A DNA stretch of 64,000 nucleotides from Bacillus_BD oryzisoli. GTDB taxonomy: Bacteria; Bacillota; Bacilli; Bacillales; Cytobacillaceae. The translations under genes and the position numbers were made by a program. Location of the stretch: assembly GCF_036670025.1 (NCBI RefSeq), contig NZ_CP137640.1:5552001-5616000 (forward strand). Direction: 5' to 3'. The notes under the pieces were generated by a model, which made no database searches, was not told where the DNA came from, and saw only the letters and a program-made list of their open reading frames with translations. Below, piece by piece: positions 18,702 through 25,686 of this stretch; position 1 is the first letter of the stretch, and the number at the start of each line of letters is the position of its first letter.

Positions 18702-18945
18702 GAAAAGCTTTTGTTCATTAAAGTGCATATTGATATTGCGTGTACGCTAGTTCACAATATTGACCTGTCTACTATTAAGATGATGGTTAAAGAAGATTTT
18801 AAAGATTACAATAATTTTCTTTAAAAGACCAGTAGAGCAGAAATATGTTTACTTTATATTGCTATACTAGTTAATCTACTCCATTATCACAACAAGAAGT
18901 TTTCTTTATATGAAACAAACTAAAAATATTTTGATTTTTTTTAAT
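18702..18945 (+). pseudogene. Decayed coding remnant (copy B, similar to 11545-11735)
   Basis: Frame 18702-18824 encodes 40 codons (EKLLFIKVHIDIACTLVHNI, then DLSTIKMMVKEDFKDYNNFL). HNIDLS...VKEDFKDYNNFL aligns with HNVSLS...IKQNFKYPNNSL of copy A, and DNA similarity continues for about 100 bases beyond both stops, including AGTTAATCTACTCC and AAGTTTTCTTTATA. No start codon or ribosome site. Probably the 3' scrap of an old paralogous gene plus its downstream region. Confidence 0.45.
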
Positions 18946-18961
18946 ATTTTTAGTTTGTTTC
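18912..18961. repeat. 19-base perfect inverted repeat past the dioxygenase gene
   Basis: GAAACAAACTAAAAATATT and its exact complement AATATTTTTAGTTTGTTTC are separated by 12 bases. It lies 16 bases beyond the dioxygenase stop on the minus strand. The stem is AT-rich and may act as a terminator or mRNA 3' stabiliser. In copy A only the left arm survives. Confidence 0.6.
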
Positions 18962-18976
18962 AATCTAAATACTCTC

Positions 18977-19795
18977 TCACACTTGAGAAACTTTTGACTT
19001 TGTGAACGTGATAAGAGGATTCCAGCTGCCGGATGATTGTCCTGCTGCATAATATACTGGGGTCCATTCCTCATCAATGATTCCGAACAGCATGGCTAAA
19101 TGGCGGCCGCCTGATTCAACTTTTGCAAAGCTTGAATATTGTGGCAGCATTTCATTAGCGGCACGATAATTTTTATTCATCACATATTCAATAAATTGTT
19201 TATCCATCGCATGTTCAGATATGGTTGGCATATGATGTCTTCCGCGGACTAAGTTATGTGCAAGAGCACCACTTGAAATGAAAATGACCTTTTTATCCGA
19301 TTCTTGTAGCACCTTCGCAATGGCTTGGCCCCATTTATGCGTTTCTTCCAAATTAGCAGCTAACGTAACTGATAGGTTAATAACAGGAATATCTTCATTT
19401 GGAACAAGATATCGTAAAGGAACAACCGTACCGTAGTCCCACACAAAAAACTCGTCATATACCCCTTCAACGGCAAGTGAGGCATCTTTTCCTGCTTGAA
19501 CTAATTGGTTGGCTAACTCCTCGTCACCAGGGTAATGATACGGAACATCTTTAATCAAATCCGGTGCTTCTGTTGCCGTAAGAAGGCCTTTATGAACGGG
19601 ATAACAGTCTACGTAGTGTGCAAAGGTTGACGGCCAGTGACAAGACACTAACACAATCACATCAGGTTTTATTTGAGCAATTTCTTTAGAAACCTCTTTT
19701 AAACCATCCACCATCTCCTGCTGAAAGTCAGGTACCTTATCCTCATGGCAAATACTTGGAACATGTGGTACGAGCATACTTAATTCAATTGTCAC
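18977..19795 (-). CDS. Class III extradiol dioxygenase (HpaD/LigB type; protocatechuate 2,3-dioxygenase PraA candidate)
   Basis: 272 residues, similar in length and pattern to class III 3,4-dihydroxyphenylacetate 2,3-dioxygenase and relatives: VPHVPSI (His11), VLVSCHWPST, WDYGTVVPLRYL and SSGALAHNLV. It uses Fe(II) to cleave a catechol ring. The flanking ACMSD-like decarboxylase and hydroxymuconic-type dehydrogenase match PraH and PraB of the Paenibacillus protocatechuate 2,3-pathway, so protocatechuate is the best guess for substrate. GTG start, preceded by GAGGAGG. Other catechols with a carboxyl substituent remain possible. Confidence 0.82.
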   Translation of the reverse strand: MTIELSMLVPHVPSICHEDKVPDFQQEMVDGLKEVSKEIAQIKPDVIVLVSCHWPSTFAHYVDCYPVHKGLLTATEAPDLIKDVPYHYPGDEELANQLVQAGKDASLAVEGVYDEFFVWDYGTVVPLRYLVPNEDIPVINLSVTLAANLEETHKWGQAIAKVLQESDKKVIFISSGALAHNLVRGRHHMPTISEHAMDKQFIEYVMNKNYRAANEMLPQYSSFAKVESGGRHLAMLFGIIDEEWTPVYYAAGQSSGSWNPLITFTKSKVSQV

Positions 19796-19937
19796 GAAAA
19801 ATTCCTCCTCTTTTCTATACTATCTTTTAACTTATAAAATTCGATATAAAATGGTCTGTCTGCTTGAACATGCCTTTATTTTGCAGAAGTGAAAGTTGGT
19901 CAATCATTTTTTTCATATCGAAAAATAAAGATGGATT

Positions 19938-20894
19938 TTATTTATTATTTACTAAAACCTCACCCAATAAAGAATGCGCCCCTTTATCACTGATTTCTAT
20001 TGGCGGCCATGCACACAAGTCAAATGGATAATCCGATCCCGCAACGACTCGATCTTCACCAACTGTTTTGACAAGAAAATCAATACTATTCTGATCCCAA
20101 AGAACGGTGTCGTACCAAAAGCAACGTAAATATTCAGAGGGCGGAGCTTGCAGCTGAGAGGATACAGGTTTCCATTGTTCATAGCCCTTATCTAATCGTC
20201 CGATTTGGTAGGGTAGGAAGCCACCTCCATGGGCAAATAATATTTTGAGATTTGGATATTGATCAATGAGTCCACTTAATAGTATATCCGTCGCACAGAC
20301 CGTTGTTTCCCATGGTATTCCAATCAGGTTAGGCATCATTCTTCTCTTTAACCGAGGGTCTTCGCTTAATAGAGGATGAATGAATAGAATGGCCTTCATC
20401 CTATTTGCTTCTTCAAAAAAGGGTTGAAAAAAGGGATCTGATAGCATATGTTGACCAATTCCAGGTCCAATGATGGCACCCTTTAATCCGATATTCATAG
20501 CCTCATGTAATACTTGAGCAGCTTTAACCGGATAAGCTAAAGGGACAGTACCAACGGCTGAAAATTTTTCCGGTGTATCTTTTACTAAATCAGCAAGTGC
20601 TTGGTTATAGACTCTTGAAATATCTATAGAAATATCTAGAGGAAAATCGTACATAAATAGCTGTGGTATTGGAGAAATTAACGAGTGTGTAACCCCGGTC
20701 TTTTCTTGCTCTTGCTGATAGAGTTCTAAATCAATAAATGACTTTTTTAATTCAAATCCCCACTTTTTATTGACAGTAAGAAATTCTTCTTTATTTTTCT
20801 CTTTCTTTATCCATTCAGCATGTACTGTTTTTTTATTTTCCTTCAGCCAGTAAAGAACATCTTCGGGGATAAAATGGGTATGAAAATCATACAT
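19938..20894 (-). CDS. Amidohydrolase-fold decarboxylase, ACMSD-like (PraH candidate)
   Basis: 318 residues of the amidohydrolase superfamily, close to aminocarboxymuconate-semialdehyde decarboxylase. Metal ligands: FHTHFIP (His5, His7), FIHPL, LFAHGGGFLPYQIGRLD and the late GSDYPF aspartate, all in the ACMSD order. Between a class III dioxygenase and a muconic-semialdehyde dehydrogenase, it would remove the ring carboxyl of 5-carboxy-2-hydroxymuconate 6-semialdehyde. GGAGG lies upstream of the ATG. The alternative is true ACMSD of tryptophan breakdown, but no other kynurenine-pathway gene is near. Confidence 0.82.
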   Translation of the reverse strand: MYDFHTHFIPEDVLYWLKENKKTVHAEWIKKEKNKEEFLTVNKKWGFELKKSFIDLELYQQEQEKTGVTHSLISPIPQLFMYDFPLDISIDISRVYNQALADLVKDTPEKFSAVGTVPLAYPVKAAQVLHEAMNIGLKGAIIGPGIGQHMLSDPFFQPFFEEANRMKAILFIHPLLSEDPRLKRRMMPNLIGIPWETTVCATDILLSGLIDQYPNLKILFAHGGGFLPYQIGRLDKGYEQWKPVSSQLQAPPSEYLRCFWYDTVLWDQNSIDFLVKTVGEDRVVAGSDYPFDLCAWPPIEISDKGAHSLLGEVLVNNK

Positions 20895-21075
20895 GTATGT
20901 TATTTTTCCTCCTTAGTAAATCTTCTCCCAACGAATAGCAGATACGATAAAGCGCTATTTCTTTTGGATGTCCCATAAGGTATCAGGCATGAACCGTAAA
21001 TCTAAATCTGCACAAATTTAAAATAGTTACCTGAAACCTTGATTTGGGGCAACCACTTGGCGGGAACACTTTCTC

Positions 21076-22002
21076 TTAGCTCTTGATCATTTCAAACTGG
21101 GCCGCGGTGCCTGTCCCCGTGTCCCGGAACATCTTCTCTTGTATGTACTCTACAGGCATTTGCTGCCCTGTCCACATTTCGAATGCGAGGGCTCCTTGCC
21201 AGAGCATCATTCCGAGACCGTTGATGGCTGTTGCTCCGACGGCTTCTGCTTGCTGTAATAGCTTCGATTTAGGAGGGCTATAGATCACGTCTGTTACGAT
21301 CAGATCAGGACGCAGTACTTGCGGATCATCAATGACGCTTAACCCTTCAAGCGGCTTCATCCCAACGCCTGTAGCATTTGTCAGAATATCACTTGAAGCA
21401 ATTTCCTTTTTCAATTGTTCTTTATTTTCAAGAGGATATACATTTGCTTTTACAGAAAATTGCTTGATTTCTTCATTAATAATGCGTGCATTTTCAACTG
21501 CCTTTGAGTAAAATTCATCCTGACGTGCAAAGATGCTAATTTCAGCAATTCCTTCTACTGCCGATTGAATCGCAATACTCGTGGCAGCACCACCCGAGCC
21601 GATTAGGGTCATTTTCTTTCCTCTGATGTCAAACCCATGCTCTTTAAGATTTCTGATATATCCTCTTCCATCTGTATTGTGACCAATGAATCTTCCATTT
21701 TCATTGACAACTGTGTTAACGGACCCGGTCAATTTAGCGCTGTCATCAAGCTCATCTAAAAATGGCAGAATTTTTGTTTTATTTGGCATCGAAACATTAA
21801 ACCCGCGGATATTCAGCGCTTTCATCCCTTTGATGACATCCGCTAATTCTTCATTCCCGACTTCAAACGCCATGTAGGCATAATTTAATCCTAATTTTTT
21901 AAAGGCGAGATTATGCATGGTTGGTGATAGGGAATGCCGAATCGGTGTAGCGAATAACCCGATTAATTCCGTTTTTCCGTCTATAACGCCTAAGTTTTGC
22001 AT
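21076..22002 (-). CDS. aroE: Shikimate/quinate dehydrogenase (AroE family) with repeat-derived C-terminal tail
   Basis: 308 residues, longer than the usual 270-290. It interconverts shikimate (or quinate) and 3-dehydroshikimate (or 3-dehydroquinate). Seen: RHSLSPTMHNLAF and NVSMPNKTKILPFLDEL (substrate site with catalytic Lys/Asp), HNTDGRGYI, and the nucleotide-binding GSGGAATSIA. The last 15 or so residues (RDTGTGTAAQFEMIKS) are translated from a REP-like repeat at 21098-21127; family members normally end near YIQEKMF. It precedes no anabolic aro gene; with the dehydroquinase and the dehydroshikimate dehydratase-like gene a catabolic role is likely. Confidence 0.88.
   Translation of the reverse strand: MQNLGVIDGKTELIGLFATPIRHSLSPTMHNLAFKKLGLNYAYMAFEVGNEELADVIKGMKALNIRGFNVSMPNKTKILPFLDELDDSAKLTGSVNTVVNENGRFIGHNTDGRGYIRNLKEHGFDIRGKKMTLIGSGGAATSIAIQSAVEGIAEISIFARQDEFYSKAVENARIINEEIKQFSVKANVYPLENKEQLKKEIASSDILTNATGVGMKPLEGLSVIDDPQVLRPDLIVTDVIYSPPKSKLLQQAEAVGATAINGLGMMLWQGALAFEMWTGQQMPVEYIQEKMFRDTGTGTAAQFEMIKS
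21098..21127 (+). repeat. REP-like repeat inside the 3' end of aroE
   Basis: TGGGCCGCGGTGCCTGTCCC followed by CGTGTCCCGGA. The only copy between 17.2 and 26.9 kb. It is translated as the C-terminal tail of the dehydrogenase. Confidence 0.8.
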
Positions 22003-22043
22003 TTCTTAAAAACCCCTTTTATTTTCTAAGATCGTAATCAACC

Positions 22044-22805
22044 TCATTGATATTTGTGTAATATTTTTAAAGCCCTTCTTAATTCAGGAACAGGGATTTG
22101 CCCTGGAGCAGACACCTGATTTCCAGCACCAAATGTCGCAGCGGATCCGAAACATTCCCCGGCAAGGCGGCTGATTAAACCTGTTCCTCCCATTGATATC
22201 GTGATAATCGGGCGATCGGCATACTCAGTTTTCATTGTGTTCGTTGCCTCTAATAGCGTCATAACATCCTTCACACTCTTCGGCATCACGGCAATTTTAG
22301 GAATATGGGCACCAAGCTCCTGCATTTTGTACAGCCTTGTAATAATTTCTTGTTTCGATGGTGTTTTTTCAAAATCATGATTGGACATAATAACATACAC
22401 ACCATTCTCTTCAGCCGTTTCCACTAGCTCTTTCACATAAGCTTCCCCGGTAAAAAGCTCTACATCAACTAAGTCGATTTTCTTTGTCCTTATCGCTGCT
22501 TGCAATAATTCAACGTAATAGGAAACAGGAACTTCCTTATTTCCCCCTTCTTTATGGCTTCTAAATGTAAAAAGAAGGAGTTCATCAGATAGGACACTTC
22601 GTAAGGTAGAAATCATTTCCTGAACGGTATCAATCTGATCAACATGCTCATAAACATCTACGCGCCATTCAACGATATCCGGTTTTAACGATTTGACCTC
22701 ATTTATTTCTTTCACAAGTTCTTCCGTTGTGGTACCCATTAATGGAACAATAATTTTCGGTAAACCTTCTCCTAATACAGTCTTGCCAACTGACAGAATT
22801 GCCAT
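22044..22805 (-). CDS. aroD: Type I 3-dehydroquinate dehydratase
   Basis: 253 residues, normal for type I. The enzyme converts 3-dehydroquinate to 3-dehydroshikimate through a Schiff base. Visible: substrate arginine in VEWRVDVYEH, catalytic His in MSNHDFEKTP, Schiff-base Lys in HIPKIAVMPKS, and SMGGTGLISR plus FGAGNQVSAPGQIP near the end. The start is 40 bases ahead of the LacI palindrome at 22843. It lies directly upstream of aroE (41-base gap), as in quinate/shikimate utilisation operons. Confidence 0.92.
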   Translation of the reverse strand: MAILSVGKTVLGEGLPKIIVPLMGTTTEELVKEINEVKSLKPDIVEWRVDVYEHVDQIDTVQEMISTLRSVLSDELLLFTFRSHKEGGNKEVPVSYYVELLQAAIRTKKIDLVDVELFTGEAYVKELVETAEENGVYVIMSNHDFEKTPSKQEIITRLYKMQELGAHIPKIAVMPKSVKDVMTLLEATNTMKTEYADRPIITISMGGTGLISRLAGECFGSAATFGAGNQVSAPGQIPVPELRRALKILHKYQ

Positions 22806-22842
22806 GTACTTTGACTCCTTTTATCTTGTTGTTAGTTTTGAT

Positions 22843-22860
22843 TGTTAGATCGATCTAACA
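22843..22860. promoter_or_regulatory. LacI-type operator, copy 1
   Basis: TGTTAGATCGATCTAACA, an 18-base perfect palindrome immediately upstream of the dehydroquinase gene. Shares the 14-base core TTAGATCGATCTAA with three other sites in this block. Confidence 0.8.
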
Positions 22861-22862
22861 AT

Positions 22863-23684
22863 CTAGTAAATGACACTATTAACACTCATATATTGCTTCC
22901 ATTGTTCTAACGATTTACGTAAACATGGGAATCCTTCTCTTCCAAAGTATTCTAAAGAAACAAATCCTGAATACTGTCGTTTTTTCAATTCATCTAGAAT
23001 GGCGATGTTATCAACATCACCGTCAAGAATAGCTGCTGGTGTGTTTTTATATCGCTCTTGCAAATTGTAGTGATAATTTTTTAAATGGACGTGACTAATA
23101 TGGGAGTACACCGTATCAAGAACTTGCATCGGATCCTCTTGATCAACGTACAGGTTCGCAGCATCATAAATGAGTTTAATCCTTGGATGATTGATATCCT
23201 GTACTAGCTTTTGAATGGATTCAACTGTATCAGCAAAGGAATCATAATGGATTTCAATTGCGACATCTACATCATATAAATCGGCAATTTCAGCAAACTT
23301 TTGAAACTCTGTAACGGTTTCGGACCATTGCTCAGGGGATGCATTTCTTGATGCAACATGTCCTGCAAAGGTTCGAATTAAAGGACAATTTAATTGGTGT
23401 GCGGCATCTAACAATTTCTTAGCTTGATTGACTTCGCTAATATGCTGCTCGCGGTTCCATAATTTTGAAAAAGTTGTATAAGCACTTATAGACGGAATTT
23501 GTATCCCATTGGATTCTAATAACCTAGCTAATTTATCAAGCGGTCCATACTTCTCCTGAAATCTTTCGATATGTTTATTCCATAGCTCAAGACCTTTCAC
23601 ATCTTGATTCATAGGTGTTACCCATTTAATGATTTCATCGATATCCCATTCTTTAAATCCTGTCGTACATAAACTTAGTTTCAT
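22863..23684 (-). CDS. Sugar phosphate isomerase/epimerase-fold protein, probable 3-dehydroshikimate dehydratase
   Basis: 273 residues with a xylose-isomerase-like TIM barrel (MKLSLCTTGFKEWDIDEII at the start; VAIEIHYDSFAD, IKLIYDAANLYVDQEDP, HVHLKNYHY and FVSLEYFG carry the metal-binding Glu, Asp and His positions). 3-Dehydroshikimate dehydratases of the AsbF/QuiC type have this fold and length. Located between a LacI-type operator and the aroD-aroE pair, the predicted role is dehydration of 3-dehydroshikimate to protocatechuate. A sugar isomerase such as IolI is the alternative. Confidence 0.75.
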   Translation of the reverse strand: MKLSLCTTGFKEWDIDEIIKWVTPMNQDVKGLELWNKHIERFQEKYGPLDKLARLLESNGIQIPSISAYTTFSKLWNREQHISEVNQAKKLLDAAHQLNCPLIRTFAGHVASRNASPEQWSETVTEFQKFAEIADLYDVDVAIEIHYDSFADTVESIQKLVQDINHPRIKLIYDAANLYVDQEDPMQVLDTVYSHISHVHLKNYHYNLQERYKNTPAAILDGDVDNIAILDELKKRQYSGFVSLEYFGREGFPCLRKSLEQWKQYMSVNSVIY

Positions 23685-23705
23685 GTTTATTTCCTCCTTT
23701 TAACT

Positions 23706-23721
23706 ATTAGATCGATCTAAT
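23706..23721. promoter_or_regulatory. LacI-type operator, copy 2
   Basis: ATTAGATCGATCTAAT, a perfect 16-base palindrome about 20 bases upstream of the dehydroshikimate dehydratase-like gene, so well placed to block its promoter. Confidence 0.8.
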
Positions 23722-23724
23722 TTT

Positions 23725-23738
23725 TGTAACCGTTTGCT
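23725..23738. promoter_or_regulatory. cre-like site (CcpA)
   Basis: TGTAACCGTTTGCT matches 13 of 14 positions of TGWAARCGYTWNCW and sits 4 bases from LacI operator copy 2. Suggests glucose repression of the shikimate block. Confidence 0.5.
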
Positions 23739-23851
23739 CATTTCTGTGTTTATATAAATATATATCATACCTTTATAAAATTATTCAACACTAAATTTAA
23801 AAATATCCGAATTTTTTTATATATTTTCACTGATTTCCCATTGCCTTACTA

Positions 23852-23894
23852 GACTAATTAGCAAAGAAGGTCCTGCCTTGGTTACTAATTAGTC
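23852..23894. repeat. Inverted repeat past the lacI-type gene
   Basis: GACTAATTAGCAAAGAAGG pairs with CCTTGGTTACTAATTAGTC. It lies just beyond the regulator stop codon. There is no T run, so it may be an mRNA 3' stem rather than a true terminator. Confidence 0.45.
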
Positions 23895-23922
23895 ATAGCA
23901 AGCAACATGGATAGTTCCTCAA

Positions 23923-24942
23923 TTAATTTTCTGTAGAATTCCTAACAATTAGTTCAGGCTGTAAAATAATTCGCTTCTTTTCCCCTTCAGCTTGAGTAAT
24001 CCTTTGATGCAGAAGATTCGCAGCTGTTTTTCCCGTAAGCTGTGCAAAAGACGAGACCGTGGATAACGGAGGATAAAATATTTCTGCTTCAGGAATATTA
24101 TCAAAGCCCATAATGGCGATATCTTTACCGGGAGTTAATCCAGCCTCTCTTACCGCTTGCACAACACCAAATGCCACTAGGTCGCTGAAGCAAAAGATAG
24201 CAGTAGGGCGATCAGGCTGCGAAAGAAGCTGACGTGCCGCTTCCATACCTCCCTCTCTGGTGGGAAGACTATCGATGACCAAGGATTCGTCCCATTCTAT
24301 TCCCGCCTGCTGAAAGGCTAATGAATATCCTTCCCATCTCTTAATCCAAGTAGAAGACTTACGGTAGCCTCCTAAAAACGCAATTTTTTTATGACCTTGC
24401 TTTATTAAATGCTCTACAGCCATTTTCGAACCAGCTTGATAATCAATTCCAACAAAATCGCAATTGGCTCCTGCCAACTCTCTTACAGCAAGAATGGTCG
24501 GAGTTTGTAATTTGTTTAACCGGTTAACAATTTCATCTGAACTTTCTGAAACAGGACAAAGAATAATTCCCCCAACCCGATGTTCAATCATGGTTGAAAG
24601 AATTTTATCCTGCTTTTCAACAGAATCAAAGGTTACCCCTAACAACACTGTATAACCAATTTCCTCCAAAGTATGATGAACACCCTTCAGTAGGTCCGAA
24701 TAGTATGTGTTTGATATATCTGTAATGATGATCCCGATGGTCGTTGAACTCTTCGACCGTAAATTTGCAGCAACCCGATCATAGACATAACCCAATTCTT
24801 CCATGGATTTTAAAACCTTTTTACGAGTTTCAGGTGCAATTTTAGGACTGTTTCGAACAATTAACGAAGCCGTTGCACGCGAAACCCCCGCATGCTTGGC
24901 CACATCCTGTAACGTTACAGGTTTTTTTCGTGATTGATTCAT
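23923..24942 (-). CDS. LacI-family transcriptional repressor
   Basis: 339 residues: LacI helix-turn-helix at residues 9-30 (VTLQDVAKHAGVSRATASLI), hinge, then the periplasmic-binding-like effector domain (TTIGIIITDISNTYYSDLLKG...). It stands between the divergent MFS gene and the catabolic genes; four palindromes with a central CG of the LacI type lie at the two flanking promoters. The likely effector is shikimate, quinate, dehydroshikimate or protocatechuate. It should act as the local repressor. Confidence 0.9.
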   Translation of the reverse strand: MNQSRKKPVTLQDVAKHAGVSRATASLIVRNSPKIAPETRKKVLKSMEELGYVYDRVAANLRSKSSTTIGIIITDISNTYYSDLLKGVHHTLEEIGYTVLLGVTFDSVEKQDKILSTMIEHRVGGIILCPVSESSDEIVNRLNKLQTPTILAVRELAGANCDFVGIDYQAGSKMAVEHLIKQGHKKIAFLGGYRKSSTWIKRWEGYSLAFQQAGIEWDESLVIDSLPTREGGMEAARQLLSQPDRPTAIFCFSDLVAFGVVQAVREAGLTPGKDIAIMGFDNIPEAEIFYPPLSTVSSFAQLTGKTAANLLHQRITQAEGEKKRIILQPELIVRNSTEN

Positions 24943-25027
24943 AGTAAAACCACCAACTTAAATCATTTTGATTATACTACTAGGTTTGTTTTTTGAGAAA
25001 AATTGTAAAAACTGGAGAATAAAAATT

Positions 25028-25066
25028 ACGGACTATATTCTCATATTTTATAAGAATATAGTCCGT
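25028..25066. terminator. Stem-loop, terminator-like on both strands
   Basis: ACGGACTATATTCT and AGAATATAGTCCGT form a 14-base stem, preceded by A and followed by T runs. It lies upstream of the regulator, perhaps an insulator between divergent units. Confidence 0.5.
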
Positions 25067-25226
25067 TTTACAAACTAGTTTTAGCTATAGACTTCGGCAA
25101 ATAAATTTTAATGCTCAGTAACCAATAAATTTAAAATATTTTAAAAAGTGTTGACAAACCGAAATATGGTTTTTATTATTTAAATTATTAATCAAACCAA
25201 AAATGTTTTCTATAGATAACTTTTAC

Positions 25227-25240
25227 TGAAAGCGATTTCT
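25227..25240. promoter_or_regulatory. cre-like site (CcpA)
   Basis: TGAAAGCGATTTCT matches 13 of 14 positions of the cre consensus, about 50 bases ahead of the paired LacI operators. Flanked by two direct copies of TTTCTATAGAT. Confidence 0.5.
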
Positions 25241-25288
25241 ATAGATTACTAAAAAAGTTTGGTGTTTGTTTTAAATTGATTTTTATAA

Positions 25289-25322
25289 TTAGATCGATCT
25301 AAAATTTATTAGATCGATCTAA
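25289..25322. promoter_or_regulatory. Paired LacI-type operators, copies 3 and 4
   Basis: TTAGATCGATCTAA at 25289-25302 and again at 25309-25322. Centre-to-centre distance is 20 bases, about two DNA turns, which suits cooperative binding on one face. Confidence 0.85.
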
Positions 25323-25356
25323 AACTCAATAGTTTATGAAAAAGGAGGGAAAATAA

Positions 25357-25446
25357 ATGATAAATATGTTAAGTGGGAATTCATCCCCACGGCTTTTCAG
25401 ATATCCAGCATTACTATTAAATTATAGGAAGAAGCTATATAATTAA
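25357..25446 (+). CDS. Small 29-residue ORF with strong ribosome site, leader peptide or remnant
   Basis: ATG at 25357 follows AAAGGAGGG by 7 bases and the frame ends at 25446. The peptide starts MINMLSGNSSPRLFRYPALL. It is the first frame after the paired operators and 240 bases ahead of the MFS gene. No recognised family. It could be a leader peptide or the trace of a deleted first gene. Expression is likely from the ribosome site alone; function is unknown. Confidence 0.4.
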   Translation: MINMLSGNSSPRLFRYPALLLNYRKKLYN

Positions 25447-25686
25447 AACAATAATCCAAAAATTTTAAACAGTCTTTTAGTTATTTAAATAGGCATGTCA
25501 GTAACCTTGATACAATTTTACAAATAATGACATAACAGTCTATGGGTCAGAAGCGATGGAATTTGACAACCATGCTGCCATTACATAACTTTCCGAATGA
25601 TTCGTTATGATCCTTTAAAACTATCGCAATGATTCTGTTTTTTTACAGGTATTATCGATTTTATCTAAATTTGAAGGAGCTAAGTT

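Larger units (their letters stand above)
18612..18976. other. Gap holding a coding remnant and a long inverted repeat
   Basis: 365 bases between the dehydrogenase and the dioxygenase. It contains copy B of the decayed PAS-like sequence and the 19-base perfect inverted repeat listed below. Confidence 0.6.
24943..25686. other. Regulatory gap between lacI-type gene and MFS gene
   Basis: 744 bases with a bidirectional stem-loop, a cre-like site, two LacI-type operators and a 29-codon frame with a strong ribosome site (each listed). The stretch 25450-25680 after the small frame shows nothing further. Confidence 0.6.

Noticed and set aside
23706..25322. TTAGATCGATCTAA as a simple GATC methylation cluster
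   Set aside because: The flanks are conserved beyond GATC and positions coincide with promoters next to a LacI gene.
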